Numbered from the stretch's first letter, positions 17,287-27,334 are shown. The stretch: DNA of 64,000 bases from SAR86 cluster bacterium (GCA_029268615.1 JAQWNM010000015.1:23596-87595), one strand, 5' to 3'. Numbers and translations are program-made. The notes: a model not told the origin generated them from the letters alone.

Positions 17287-19479
17287 GTGAATAATCAAAT
17301 TATAGAAATAATATTACCAGTACCTATTCAAGGAACTTTTTCTTATCTAGTACCTAATTCTTTGACAAAGGCAGAATTAAAAGTAGGTTGTAGAGTGTTA
17401 GTACCTTTTGGTACCAGAAAACTTGTAGGAATTATTTTAAAACATTCGAACATAATTAAAGATAAAAGCATTAACTATAAATCAATAACTAGTTTGTTAG
17501 ATGATAACCCTTTAATTGATAAGAAATTATTATTATTAGCAGATTGGGCTTCTCGTTATTATCATCACCCTATAGGAGATGTATTAAGTTATTTTATGAC
17601 TCCCTCGCTAAGAAAAGGTGAAGAGGCCTCTTTTGCTTATTCTGATAGTTGGCACATTACAACTGAAGGTGACTTTATTCTTCCTGAGTCATTGAAAAGT
17701 TCTCCTAAACAAAAAGAGGCAATAAGAATCTTTAAAGACACAAAGAATTTAAATAGAGTTGCTGCAAAAGCATATGGAATTACATCTTCTACTATTAAAT
17801 CTTTAGAAGATAAAGATTTAATAAAGAAGTCTAAAATTGAGGTAATACCTCAATTCGAGAATTTGGAAACAGCATTTCAAAGAAGAACTCTTAATTCAGA
17901 ACAAAGTAAGGCTGTAGAGGAATTAAAAAGAGGGAAAAAAGATTCTACTTATCTTTTGTATGGTGTTACAGGCAGCGGGAAAACAGAAGTTTATATTGAA
18001 GCTATCTCAGATGTTATAGATCAAGGAAAGCAGGCGTTAGTTTTGATACCAGAAATAGGACTCACCCCTCAAACAGAAGAGCGGTTCAAAAAGAATTTTG
18101 GATCTAGAGTGGTATCTATGCATTCTGCTAAGAATGATAGGGAGAGATTAGATGCGTGGTTGTGCGCCAAAAGGGGAATGGTAGATGTAGTAATAGGAAC
18201 AAGATCATCAGTTTTTACACCTTTTAAGGATCTAGGAATTATAGTTGTAGACGAAGAGCATGATCTATCATATAAGCAAACTGATCGTTTTAGATACTCT
18301 GCAAGGGATATAGCTATCTATAGGTCTAAATTATTAAAGATACCTTTGATATTAGCTTCGGCAACACCTTCATTAGAATCATTGAAGAATGCTGAAGATG
18401 ACAAATATACTCTATTAAAACTTAATAAAAGAGCTTCGGGCGTAGAGATGCCGATATTTAAATCCTTGGATATTAGGGGTGAACGTTTAACTAATGGTTT
18501 TTCAGAAAATTTATTAGAAGAAATAACTTCAGAATTACAAAATAATAATCAGGTATTAATTTTTATAAATAGACGTGGTTTTGCACCTTCATTGGTGTGT
18601 GAAGCTTGTGGCTGGATTGCAACTTGTAAAAGTTGCGATGCAAGTATGATAATTCATACCAAGCCTCTAAGAATGAGATGTCATCATTGTTCAGCTGATC
18701 AAAAACCTCTAGAAATATGTGGAAATTGCAGAGATCCAAATCTTAATTATTTAGGTGTCGGCACACAAAAGGCCGAACAATTTCTTGAGGAAAGGTTTTC
18801 AAAATATCCTGTTATTAGGATAGATAGAGACTCAACAAGAACTAAGAAATCAATGGATAACTATCTAAATGAAATAATGACCGGCAAACCATTGATTTTA
18901 GTTGGTACTCAAATTCTTGCAAAAGGTCACCATTTTCCTAATGTAACTTTAGTTGGCATTTTAGACTCAGATAGTGGTTTATTTAGTGCTGACTTTAGGG
19001 GTAGCGAGAGAGTTGCCCAACTCATTACCCAAGTTTCTGGTAGAGCTGGACGTGCTAATAAGAAGGGAAAAGTATTATTGCAAACTTATTGTCCTGATCA
19101 TCCTCAAATAGAAGAATTGACTTCTGGAAATTATGAGAATTTTTCTAAAAAAATTCTCATAGAAAGAATGCAATCTAGTATGCCTCCTTATACTTATCAA
19201 GCTAGATTCCAGGCAGAGTCTTCTCAAGGAGAATTTGCAATGAGATTTTTAGACGATCTGAAACAAGAAATTTCTGAGGGTAAATTAAGAATTGTAGGCC
19301 CTATTCCTTCAATCATGGAACGTAAAGCAGGAGTCTATAGATGGGAATTAAGTCTCTATGCAGAAAGTAGACTTATTTTGCATAGAAAATTAAAAGAAAT
19401 GGTTAATTTTCTTTACAATAAAAAAAGAATTTCTAATGTAAGATGGTCTTTGGATGTAGACCCCCTAGGGGTTTGGTAA
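17287..19479 (+). CDS. priA: Primosomal protein N' (replication restart helicase PriA)
   Basis: 3'-to-5' DNA helicase that reloads the replisome at stalled forks. Walker A GVTGSGKT is at residues 226-233 and the DEEH box at 322-325. The zinc region with paired CxxC motifs (CEACGW, CKSCDAS, CHHCSA, CGNCRD) is at about 438-485, then the helicase C-terminal motifs QVSGRAGRA. Length is 730 residues. The start is GTG at 17287; an overlapping out-of-frame ATG leads at once to a stop. It converges on the SDR gene. Confidence 0.96.
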   Translation: MNNQIIEIILPVPIQGTFSYLVPNSLTKAELKVGCRVLVPFGTRKLVGIILKHSNIIKDKSINYKSITSLLDDNPLIDKKLLLLADWASRYYHHPIGDVLSYFMTPSLRKGEEASFAYSDSWHITTEGDFILPESLKSSPKQKEAIRIFKDTKNLNRVAAKAYGITSSTIKSLEDKDLIKKSKIEVIPQFENLETAFQRRTLNSEQSKAVEELKRGKKDSTYLLYGVTGSGKTEVYIEAISDVIDQGKQALVLIPEIGLTPQTEERFKKNFGSRVVSMHSAKNDRERLDAWLCAKRGMVDVVIGTRSSVFTPFKDLGIIVVDEEHDLSYKQTDRFRYSARDIAIYRSKLLKIPLILASATPSLESLKNAEDDKYTLLKLNKRASGVEMPIFKSLDIRGERLTNGFSENLLEEITSELQNNNQVLIFINRRGFAPSLVCEACGWIATCKSCDASMIIHTKPLRMRCHHCSADQKPLEICGNCRDPNLNYLGVGTQKAEQFLEERFSKYPVIRIDRDSTRTKKSMDNYLNEIMTGKPLILVGTQILAKGHHFPNVTLVGILDSDSGLFSADFRGSERVAQLITQVSGRAGRANKKGKVLLQTYCPDHPQIEELTSGNYENFSKKILIERMQSSMPPYTYQARFQAESSQGEFAMRFLDDLKQEISEGKLRIVGPIPSIMERKAGVYRWELSLYAESRLILHRKLKEMVNFLYNKKRISNVRWSLDVDPLGVW

Positions 19480-19480
19480 C

Positions 19481-20326
19481 TTAAAATTTAATTCCAGTTA
19501 AATCTTCGGTTAATTTCCATAATTTAGCAGCGGTTTCATCATTCGAAGCAGCAGAAGTTAATTTACCTATTTTGCAGTCATAAAAATATTCCCCTGAAAT
19601 TTCTTCAACTTCATTTGATGAACAAAGATATATTGAAGAAGAGGCACCTTGGAAACTTTTTCTAGCAAAAGGAGTAGCAATCTTCATAGCAAGACGTCCC
19701 CAAAAAGAATCATTTTGAGTACCAAAATTTGTGGCTACAAATCCAGGATGTAAACAATTAACTGTAATTCCTTTTTCAAAAACCTTTCTACTTAACTCTC
19801 TGGTAAAAAGAATATTTGCTAATTTTGACTTTCCATAAACATTCATAGCTTTGAATGTTTCTTTTGACTGCAAGTCATCAAGGTCTATATCTTTTACAAA
19901 AGCGTGAGCTGCTGAAGAAACATTTACAATCCTACTAGGACTAGATTCTTCCAATTTTTGTAATAGAAGTAAGCTAAGAGAGTGGTAAGCAAGATGATTT
20001 ACAGAAAAAACTTCTTCAAATTCATCCACTGTTTCTTTTCTTTCTAGATTAATTATTCCAGCATTATTAAGCAATACATGTAACGGAATATTCAATTTCA
20101 GAAATTCAGACGCTGCTTCCTTTATTTGATCTTGACTAGAGAGATCAGCTATAAAGTAAACACTTTCTTTGCCCGTTTCTTTATATATAGTCTCTTTAAG
20201 AAATTCTGCTTTTTTCTTGTTTCTAGCGATAAAAAAAATATTAGCACCTTGTTTTGCTAGTTCAAGTGAAGTTGCTTCACCAATACCGCTTGTAGCGCCA
20301 GTTATTAGACAATTCTTGTTTTTCAC
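19481..20326 (-). CDS. Short-chain dehydrogenase/reductase, retinol-dehydrogenase-like
   Basis: NAD(P)-dependent oxidoreductase of 281 residues. The cofactor motif TGATSGIGEA is near the N-terminus, LNNAGI follows, and the catalytic residues are Ser (NVSSAAHA) and the YGKSK Tyr/Lys pair. The LHPGFVATNFG segment resembles retinol-dehydrogenase-like SDRs; the substrate is unknown. It starts with GTG at 20326, immediately after the stop of the MAPEG gene, so the two are translationally coupled. Confidence 0.85.
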   Translation of the reverse strand: MKNKNCLITGATSGIGEATSLELAKQGANIFFIARNKKKAEFLKETIYKETGKESVYFIADLSSQDQIKEAASEFLKLNIPLHVLLNNAGIINLERKETVDEFEEVFSVNHLAYHSLSLLLLQKLEESSPSRIVNVSSAAHAFVKDIDLDDLQSKETFKAMNVYGKSKLANILFTRELSRKVFEKGITVNCLHPGFVATNFGTQNDSFWGRLAMKIATPFARKSFQGASSSIYLCSSNEVEEISGEYFYDCKIGKLTSAASNDETAAKLWKLTEDLTGIKF

Positions 20327-20725
20327 TTATAAGTTATATCCAATATAAATCAAACTCAAAACACATATTAGTAAAGATATAATGCTAAGCACAAATCCAA
20401 CTTGCCTGAAAATATTTGGATCCTGCTCTTGATTAAGTCCAAATCCATGGCTAGCTCGAGCTATAAAAGAGAGAATTCCTATCGTATGGATTAACCAAAG
20501 AGGTCCTTCTGCCAATGAAATTAATAATAAGGATATGATGTAAGCAGGCGCATATTCAGCCCAATTTCCATGTGACCTCATTCCTTTCAACATTTCAGTA
20601 TTTCCACCATCTCCTAATAAAATCTCTGTCTTAAACCTTAATTTAACAGCATTGATTGATAGTAAAAACCCTATTAAAAGCTGGAAACCGCTATATATAA
20701 GAACTAGTTGCATAGATTCATTCAT
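20327..20725 (-). CDS. MAPEG family membrane protein
   Basis: Small integral membrane protein, 132 residues with four hydrophobic segments, resembling the MAPEG superfamily (microsomal glutathione transferase-like). Seen motifs are RSHGNWAEYAPAYII and RASHGFGL near the third helix. The frame could extend to a TTG at 20740, but the ATG at 20725 follows GGAGAG at good distance, so I chose it. Coupled to the downstream SDR gene. Enzyme activity is not established for most bacterial members. Confidence 0.82.
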   Translation of the reverse strand: MNESMQLVLIYSGFQLLIGFLLSINAVKLRFKTEILLGDGGNTEMLKGMRSHGNWAEYAPAYIISLLLISLAEGPLWLIHTIGILSFIARASHGFGLNQEQDPNIFRQVGFVLSIISLLICVLSLIYIGYNL

Positions 20726-20793
20726 ATTATTTCTCTCCAAGTTAATTGAATGTGATAACTTTACATTAACTTTCTAGATATTTTGAGGTTTCT

Positions 20794-21414
20794 ATGAAAA
20801 TTTATGAGAAATATGTGTTACCCAAACTTTTAAATTTTACTTGTGGTTTAAAACCAATGCGTCATCAACGTGAAAAAGTAGTGCCACTAGCTAAAGGAGA
20901 AATACTTGAAATAGGCATTGGATCAGGACTTAATATACCTTTCTACAAAACTTCTGGAGTTAAAAGAATTTGGGGACTTGATCCTTCAGAAGAGTTGAAT
21001 GTAATGGCTAAGAAAGTTGCAGATCAATCTGATCTAGAAGTAAAATTCTTATTATCAGGAGCTGAGCAGATACCCCTTCCTTCTAATTCCATTGATACTA
21101 TTTTGATTACCTATACTTTATGTACGATTCCAGAAGTAGAAGCTGCGGTGAAAGAAATGAATAGAGTTCTCAGGCCAGAAGGGGAATTAATTTTTTGTGA
21201 GCATGGCAGGTCTCCAGATGAGAATATACTCAAATGGCAGGATAAAATAAATCCTTATTGGAATGTCATAGGAGGAGGTTGTAATGTAAATAGAGATATT
21301 CCAAGATTAATAGAATCAGCAGGATTTTCAATAAGGCAAATGGAGTCAATGTATCTTCCAGGAACCCCAAAAGTCTTAGGTTTTAATTATTGGGGTTCAG
21401 CAAGACTTTTATAA
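20794..21414 (+). CDS. Class I SAM-dependent methyltransferase
   Basis: 206 residues with motif I ILEIGIGSGLNIPF (about 38-51), WGLDPSEE as motif II region, and ITYTLCTIPE/ELIFCEHGRS later. The CEHGRSP and NVIGGGCNVNRD motifs are those of METTL7-like and phospholipid-methyltransferase-like proteins. The N-terminal stretch is hydrophobic but short. Substrate unknown; the family suggests a lipid or a thiol. It is followed after 5 bp by the GGT-like gene. Confidence 0.8.
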   Translation: MKIYEKYVLPKLLNFTCGLKPMRHQREKVVPLAKGEILEIGIGSGLNIPFYKTSGVKRIWGLDPSEELNVMAKKVADQSDLEVKFLLSGAEQIPLPSNSIDTILITYTLCTIPEVEAAVKEMNRVLRPEGELIFCEHGRSPDENILKWQDKINPYWNVIGGGCNVNRDIPRLIESAGFSIRQMESMYLPGTPKVLGFNYWGSARLL

Positions 21415-21419
21415 TTTTA

Positions 21420-23102
21420 ATGAAAAGTAGATTTATAATCCTAGCCTTAATTATGACAAGTATGTATGGAAATGGTTACGATAGAATAACTGGAGAGAAC
21501 TTTGCTAGTAGATCTGAAGTTTTAGGACAGAATGGGATGATAGCCACTAGTCATCCTCTAGCTACACAAATTGGCTTAGATATCTTAAAAAAAGGGGGCA
21601 CTGCTATAGATGCTGCGATAGCAGCTAATATTGCATTAGGTCTTATGGAGCCAACAGGCAATGGCATAGGCGGAGATTTATTTGCAATAGTTTGGGATTC
21701 TAAAGAAGAAAAACTCCATGGATTAAATGCTAGTGGCCCATCTCCTAAATCACTTAATTTAAAATTTTTTAAGGAAAGAGGGTTAACAAAAATTCCTCCT
21801 TATGGCCCCTTGCCAGTGACTGTTCCGGGAGCTGTAGATGGATGGATTAAACTTCATGAGAGATTTGGGAATCAAGAGTTTGAATCTTTATTTGAGCCTA
21901 CTATTGAATATGCTAGAAAAGGATTTCCAGTGACGGAAACGATTGCGTATTATCTTGAATCTTCAAAAGATAGATATTCCCAATACCCAAATTTTTCAGA
22001 CATTTGGCTAAAAAAAGGAAAAACTCCAGCAAAAGGAGACATATTTAAGAACCCTGCTCTGGCATTGACTTTAGAAAGTATAGCCAAAAAAGGGCGTTTA
22101 GGTTTTTATGAAGGTAAGATAGCAAGAAAAATTGCAGATTTTATTCAATCTCAAGGGGGAGTTCTCACTTATGAAGATTTATCAGAGTTTCATTCTGAAT
22201 GGGTAGAGCCAGTTTCAACAAATTACAGAGGATATGACGTTTGGGAAATGCCACCCAACGGACAAGGGATAGCAGCGTTACAAATACTAAACATCTTAGA
22301 AAATTTTGATATTAAGAAGTTAGGTCTTTTGAGTGCTGAATATATCCATTTATTTATAGAAGCAAAGAAATTAGCCTTTGCAGATAGAGCTCAATATTAT
22401 GCTGACCCAGATTTTGCAAAAATCCCTTTGAAAGAACTTATCTCAAAATCCTATGCTAAAAAGAGGGCTTCATTAATAGATCTACAAGAGCCTTCTTTAA
22501 CAGATACACCGGGCGTACTAGAAAATGGTGACACTATTTATCTAACAGCGGCAGATAAATATGGAAACATGATTTCATTAATTCAGAGTAATTATAGAGG
22601 GATGGGTTCAGGCATGATGCCGACTGGCTTAGGTTTTATGTTGCAAGATAGAGGGGAATCATTTAGCCTTCAGGAAGGGCATTCTAATGTTATAGAAGGG
22701 GGTAAAAGACCTTTTCATACAATTATCCCTGCTTTCATAACTAAAGATGGAAAACCTTACATTAGTTTTGGAGTTATGGGTGGTGCTACGCAACCTCAGG
22801 CACATGCTCAAATAGTTATTAATATAGTTGATTTTGGCTTAAACCTTCAGGAAGCTGGAGATGCGCCTAGAATAGTTCATAGCGGATCCTCTCAGCCTAC
22901 AGGGCAGATTATGCATAATGGTGGAACTTTAAGTATTGAGAAAGGCTTTGGCTTAGGATTAGAAGAAGCTTTAAAAAAGATGGGGCATAATTTGAAATAT
23001 GAAAAGGGAATTTTTGGAGGTTATCAGGCTATAAAGCTAGAAAATGGTGTTTATTATGGAGCATCAGAGAGCAGGAAAGATGGACAAGCTTCAGGATTTT
23101 AA
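21420..23102 (+). CDS. Gamma-glutamyltransferase-family Ntn hydrolase
   Basis: Self-cleaving Ntn hydrolase of 560 residues with a putative signal peptide (RFIILALIMTSMYGNG). The nucleophile Thr is T372 in NGDTIYLTAADKYGN and the GSG(M) loop and MGGATQPQAH motif are present. The Arg that binds the gamma-glutamyl group in E. coli Ggt (REMAP) is here an Asn in GLNASGPSP, as in YwrD-like members, so classical glutathione hydrolysis is doubtful. The start ATG at 21420 follows the previous stop by 5 bp; the open frame extends upstream but overlaps that gene. Confidence 0.85.
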   Translation: MKSRFIILALIMTSMYGNGYDRITGENFASRSEVLGQNGMIATSHPLATQIGLDILKKGGTAIDAAIAANIALGLMEPTGNGIGGDLFAIVWDSKEEKLHGLNASGPSPKSLNLKFFKERGLTKIPPYGPLPVTVPGAVDGWIKLHERFGNQEFESLFEPTIEYARKGFPVTETIAYYLESSKDRYSQYPNFSDIWLKKGKTPAKGDIFKNPALALTLESIAKKGRLGFYEGKIARKIADFIQSQGGVLTYEDLSEFHSEWVEPVSTNYRGYDVWEMPPNGQGIAALQILNILENFDIKKLGLLSAEYIHLFIEAKKLAFADRAQYYADPDFAKIPLKELISKSYAKKRASLIDLQEPSLTDTPGVLENGDTIYLTAADKYGNMISLIQSNYRGMGSGMMPTGLGFMLQDRGESFSLQEGHSNVIEGGKRPFHTIIPAFITKDGKPYISFGVMGGATQPQAHAQIVINIVDFGLNLQEAGDAPRIVHSGSSQPTGQIMHNGGTLSIEKGFGLGLEEALKKMGHNLKYEKGIFGGYQAIKLENGVYYGASESRKDGQASGF

Positions 23103-23193
23103 GACTGATTTACTCTCTGTTAATAAGGCTGCATAAATCTACTTCTCAAATAAAAAATAATCAAGCAGAGCCCTCATAATCCATTGGTTAGAA

Positions 23194-23655
23194 TTAAAGA
23201 AGCTTTCTTAATTTCTCTAATTTCTCTTTGAATTTTATATCTATATAGCGCCAGTCTATATGATTTTTATCATGATTGAGCTTAATATCAATGCAAGGTA
23301 AAGGTATTATTGAGCCGGCATTTTCTGGCCATTCAAAAATACTTATTGCATTTTTTTGTTGGAGGTAGTCATGAATTCCTATTTCAAGAAGCTCTTTAAC
23401 AGAATCAAGTCGATAAAGGTCAAAGTGAAATATAGTTATGTTATTTGTTTCATAAATTTCAACTAATGCGAAGGTAGGACTTTTAACCAGACCATTAAAG
23501 CCAATTCCTTCCATTATTCCTTTTGAAATAGTTGTTTTTCCAGTTCCTAGATCTCCTTGAAGATGAATTGTTTTTATTTCTTTTTGGTTATATCTAATGA
23601 ACTCTCCAAGTTCTTTGCCAAGTTTTTTAGTTTCAACATCATTTTGAGTTTTCAC
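23194..23655 (-). CDS. tsaE: TsaE, tRNA threonylcarbamoyladenosine synthesis ATPase
   Basis: ATPase needed with TsaB, TsaC and TsaD for t6A37 tRNA modification. The P-loop is GDLGTGKTT (about residues 34-42), followed by KSPTFALVEIYE and the FHFDLYRL switch. Length is 153 residues. It follows nnr with 7 bp between, the conserved yjeF-yjeE order. Downstream, the 91 bp to the convergent GGT-like gene hold no clear terminator. Confidence 0.95.
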   Translation of the reverse strand: MKTQNDVETKKLGKELGEFIRYNQKEIKTIHLQGDLGTGKTTISKGIMEGIGFNGLVKSPTFALVEIYETNNITIFHFDLYRLDSVKELLEIGIHDYLQQKNAISIFEWPENAGSIIPLPCIDIKLNHDKNHIDWRYIDIKFKEKLEKLRKLL

Positions 23656-23662
23656 AAAAGAA

Positions 23663-25174
23663 TCAAAATGCTAGGTTTAATCTAATAGTTTTAATTACAT
23701 CACTAGCTAACAGACCTAATTCACCTAAGTCTTGTGATGCTATGTCTGCACTTGCTGAATGGATTTCCACTGCGGTTTCAGTTGCTTCTGAAAGGTTTAA
23801 ACCTTGAGCAATGAAGCTTCCAATTAAACCAGAAAGAATATCTCCCATCCCTCCAGAAGCCATACCAGGATTTCCAGATTCACACACACCTAGTTTTAAT
23901 TTATTAAAATTTGAACATACTATTGTTCCTGACCCTTTTAGAACGGTAATTGAATTGAACTTTTTTGTAAGTTCTTCTGCTGACTTGAATCTATCTTCTT
24001 CTATTTTTAGTACATCTTTTTTTAATAAAAGAGCTGCTTCTCCAGGATGTGGAGTTATCACTAATTTTTTTGGGGTCATAACTTTTAATTTTATGGATGT
24101 CAGCATATTTAAAGCATCTGCATCCATAACTAATGGAAGATTGCGTTTTTTACATTCTATGAATGCCTTCTGCATCATTTGTTCTCCCCAAGCGCTCTTC
24201 CCTAGCCCAGGCCCTATGACAATGACATCAGGAGAACCTAAAAAGTCATCTAAATCCTGCCCAGAATTCACTCCTTTTGCCATAACTTCCGGACAAGAAG
24301 TTAGTGCTGCTCCTATGTGTTCAGGTCTTGTTGCAAGACTTACAAGACCGCAACCAGACATAGCTGCACACTTAGAGGCTAAAATAGCTGCGCCTCCAAA
24401 GCCTCTATCTCCTCCTATTATCATTAGGTGGCCATAATGACCTTTGTGGGCATTTAAATCTCTATCAATCAATTTATTTAGAGAATTTTCAGAATCAAGG
24501 AGATAAGAATTGGACTTAACTTTAGATCTTAATGAAGATTTAATATCCAATTGGTTAAGAAGTATCTCTCCGGCATAAGATCTGCCTTCAGATGTGTATA
24601 ACCCTCTTTTTAAACCAATAAAAGTTAGTGTGAGATCTGCTTTTACCGCTATGCCAAGAATTTTTCCAGTATCTGCACATATACCTGAAGGCACATCCAA
24701 AGCTATTATTGGATAACTTTTTCCTAGAGCATTAATATTTTGGACGGCTGAGTGCATCTTCCCATTTAATCTTCCTCTAATTCCAATACCTATCAAGGCA
24801 TCAACAATTACGGTGTCTTTTTTCGATAATTTTAATTTATTAAATTGTTTTATGCCGAGTATTTTAATTCTCATTGATTTAGCTAAAGATAAAGCTTGAG
24901 ATGCAGCTGAAGAAAATTTCTTAGTAGGTTCTGGACAAACAATAGTGACTTCAATACCTGAGTCTTTTGCTAATGAAGCTAAAAGGTAGCCATCTCCTGC
25001 ATTATTCCCTTTTCCACAAAAGACAATCATATTTTTCATTTCCGGCCATCTATTGCGGATTATTTGGAAAGAAAATTTTGCAGCTTTTTCCATCAAAGAA
25101 AAAGAGGTAATATTTCTCTCTTTAATAGCTAAACCGTCTATTCTTTTTGTTTCTGACGTCGTGTAAAGTTCCAT
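23663..25174 (-). CDS. nnr: Bifunctional NAD(P)H-hydrate epimerase/dehydratase Nnr
   Basis: Repairs hydrated NAD(P)H: the N-terminal YjeF_N domain (about 1-210; GKGNNAGDGYLLA) epimerises it and the C-terminal ribokinase-like domain (about 225-503) dehydrates it with ADP. The latter shows the IIGGDRGFGGAA, VIGPGLGKS, TPHPGEAALL and GGMGDILSG motifs. Length is 503 residues, as in E. coli YjeF. Long plus-strand open frames across it are shadows. Followed by tsaE and divergent from queG, the usual trio. Confidence 0.95.
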   Translation of the reverse strand: MELYTTSETKRIDGLAIKERNITSFSLMEKAAKFSFQIIRNRWPEMKNMIVFCGKGNNAGDGYLLASLAKDSGIEVTIVCPEPTKKFSSAASQALSLAKSMRIKILGIKQFNKLKLSKKDTVIVDALIGIGIRGRLNGKMHSAVQNINALGKSYPIIALDVPSGICADTGKILGIAVKADLTLTFIGLKRGLYTSEGRSYAGEILLNQLDIKSSLRSKVKSNSYLLDSENSLNKLIDRDLNAHKGHYGHLMIIGGDRGFGGAAILASKCAAMSGCGLVSLATRPEHIGAALTSCPEVMAKGVNSGQDLDDFLGSPDVIVIGPGLGKSAWGEQMMQKAFIECKKRNLPLVMDADALNMLTSIKLKVMTPKKLVITPHPGEAALLLKKDVLKIEEDRFKSAEELTKKFNSITVLKGSGTIVCSNFNKLKLGVCESGNPGMASGGMGDILSGLIGSFIAQGLNLSEATETAVEIHSASADIASQDLGELGLLASDVIKTIRLNLAF

Positions 25175-25244
25175 AAGAATATGTTTATCTCAATAATATT
25201 AGAAATTATAGACTTTAAAAATAAAGTCCACTACTAATCAAAAT

Positions 25245-26318
25245 ATGGAAAAAGAAATACCTGAGAGAGAGTTAACTAGTCTTGTTCTTGAAATTAAGTC
25301 TTTTGCAAAAAATTTAGGCTTCAACCAAGTAGGTATTTCTGACATAGATTTAAAAAATCATGAACAATATCTTGACGCTTGGTTGGAGAATAATTTTCAA
25401 GGAGACATGGATTATATGAAGAGGCATGGAACTAAAAGAAGCCGTCCCGAAGAATTGATTGAAGGTACTAAAAAGGTTATTTCTGTATCTATGGACTATC
25501 TGCACAAAGATTATAAAGGAATGGAGCTCATAGAAAATAAAGACAAAGCCTTTATTTCTGGATATGCCTTGGGCAGAGATTACCACAAGGTAATGAAGAA
25601 GAAGTTACAAAAACTAGTTGATTTTATAAAGTTAAAAGTTTCTTCTGAAGCAAGAGTCTTTGTAGATAGTGCGCCAGTATTAGAGAAAGCTTTAGCTGAA
25701 AAATCTGGTTTAGGTTGGATAGGTAAGAATACTCTTCTTTTAAATAAACAAAGAGGATCATTCTTTTTTTTAGGAGAGATATACACAAATTTGAATTTAC
25801 CAATAGATGCTGCTGAGGAAATTAATCATTGTGGATCTTGTAAGGCTTGCATTGATATTTGTCCTACTAAAGCCATTGTGGGGCCAAAGCAACTAGATGC
25901 TAGAAAGTGTATTTCTTATTTAACTATTGAGTACAAAGGCTCGATAGATGTAAAACTTAGACCAATGATGGGCAATAGAGTTTTTGGTTGTGATGATTGT
26001 CAGTTAGTTTGTCCTTGGAATAAGTTTGCACAATTTACCGAAGAAGAAGATTTTAAACCTAGGCACAATTTAAATAACTCTAGTCTTTCTGAACTCTTCA
26101 AATGGACAAAAGAAGAGTTTCAAAAGAAAACCAATGGATCACCCATCAGAAGAGCAGGTTATGAAAGTTGGTCGAGGAATATAGCAATTGCGTTAGGAAA
26201 CGCCGATACAAATAAAGAGGTATATGAATCTTTGGTCTCTAGAAAGAATGACTCTTCGGGTATAGTAAGAGAGCATGTAAAGTGGGCTTTAGATCAACAT
26301 AAAGGAAAAGCATCATGA
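25245..26318 (+). CDS. queG: Epoxyqueuosine reductase QueG
   Basis: Cobalamin- and iron-sulfur-dependent enzyme that reduces epoxyqueuosine to queuosine in tRNA. Two 4Fe-4S sites are visible: CGSCKACIDICP with a later C (ARKCISYLT), and CDDCQLVCPWN. The FVDSAPVLEKALAEKSGLGWIGKNT segment is diagnostic. Length is 357 residues. It is divergent from nnr and overlaps the next gene by ATGA, so it heads a three-gene run ending with a luciferase-like enzyme. Confidence 0.95.
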   Translation: MEKEIPERELTSLVLEIKSFAKNLGFNQVGISDIDLKNHEQYLDAWLENNFQGDMDYMKRHGTKRSRPEELIEGTKKVISVSMDYLHKDYKGMELIENKDKAFISGYALGRDYHKVMKKKLQKLVDFIKLKVSSEARVFVDSAPVLEKALAEKSGLGWIGKNTLLLNKQRGSFFFLGEIYTNLNLPIDAAEEINHCGSCKACIDICPTKAIVGPKQLDARKCISYLTIEYKGSIDVKLRPMMGNRVFGCDDCQLVCPWNKFAQFTEEEDFKPRHNLNNSSLSELFKWTKEEFQKKTNGSPIRRAGYESWSRNIAIALGNADTNKEVYESLVSRKNDSSGIVREHVKWALDQHKGKAS

Positions 26319-27331
26319 AAGAAGAATATATTGTTAAGTTAGATCCTGAAGATGAGTATACTCATACTCCTGATGAGTCTTCAAATTATAATGAGAGCAT
26401 GTATTTCAATGTATTTGATCATAAAAAAAAGATAGGGGGTTGGTTTAGATTAGGAAATAGGCCTAATGAAGGCTACTCTGAAATGTCATGTTGTTTATAT
26501 CTACCAGACGGTAAAGTAGGTTTCATGTTTGGAAAGCCATCGATTTCTGATAATAATTCTTTTAATGCTGGCGGGATGTCTTTTGAAGTTTTAGAACCAT
26601 TTAAAAGATTACATATAGAATACAAAGGAAAGATTTTATTATTGAGCGATCCACAGCAAATGATGAATCCTGGAAAAGCATTTAAATCTAATCCGACTGT
26701 AGATTGTCAGGTAAGTCTTGGAATATTAGGTGAATCTCCAATGTATGGCGGAGAAACTTTGAAAAAAGATGGTTCTGCATTAGATGTAGATCCAGAAAAA
26801 AGTTTTTCAAAGGCGCACTATGAACAACATATATCTGGAAAGGGATTAATGAAGATAGGCGAGAAAGAATTCTCTATAAAAGGCCTGGGCCTAAGAGATA
26901 AGAGTTGGGGGCCTAGATATTGGCAAGCGCTGGAGTGGTATAGATGGTTAACCATTAACATCAATAAGGATATAGGCTTTATGTTTAGTATTGTTCATCA
27001 AGGAGATGGCATTGAGCGAAGAGGCGGACTGGTATTTATAGATAATAAATACCACAATATTCAGGAATGTAAGATTCAAACTAAATATGATGAAAATTTC
27101 TGTCAAACCTCTCTCAAAGCTTGGGCAAAAACCAAAGTAGGAGAGTATGAAGTTGAGGGAAATATCCTATCTTTAATACCTTTGAGAAATAGGCGCACTT
27201 CGCCAGATGGGAAGGTATTAACTACTAGAATTACTGAAGGTATGACTGAGTATACATATCAAGGAATGAAGGGGTATGGGATGTCAGAATATTTAGATCA
27301 GATTATTGATGGAAAACCGATAGGCGTTTAA
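26315..27331 (+). CDS. DUF7064/DUF7065-like protein (CrtC/AttH-like fold suspected)
   Basis: 338-residue protein with no signal peptide. I do not recognise a function. A GLGLRDKSWGPRYWQALEWYRWL stretch (GxGxRDxSWGxRxW type) resembles proteins of the DUF7064/DUF7065 group, which have a lipocalin-like double barrel as in carotenoid hydratase CrtC and AttH. Many aromatic and glycine residues and few helices fit beta structure. The start overlaps the queG stop by ATGA and a luciferase-like gene follows after 3 bp, suggesting oxidation of a hydrophobic small molecule. Family assignment is from memory. Confidence 0.55.
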   Translation: MKEEYIVKLDPEDEYTHTPDESSNYNESMYFNVFDHKKKIGGWFRLGNRPNEGYSEMSCCLYLPDGKVGFMFGKPSISDNNSFNAGGMSFEVLEPFKRLHIEYKGKILLLSDPQQMMNPGKAFKSNPTVDCQVSLGILGESPMYGGETLKKDGSALDVDPEKSFSKAHYEQHISGKGLMKIGEKEFSIKGLGLRDKSWGPRYWQALEWYRWLTININKDIGFMFSIVHQGDGIERRGGLVFIDNKYHNIQECKIQTKYDENFCQTSLKAWAKTKVGEYEVEGNILSLIPLRNRRTSPDGKVLTTRITEGMTEYTYQGMKGYGMSEYLDQIIDGKPIGV

Positions 27332-27334
27332 TTT

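Noticed and set aside
23811..24437. 208-codon plus-strand open frame
   Set aside because: It lies wholly antisense to nnr, whose motifs are intact; the protein has no recognisable domain.
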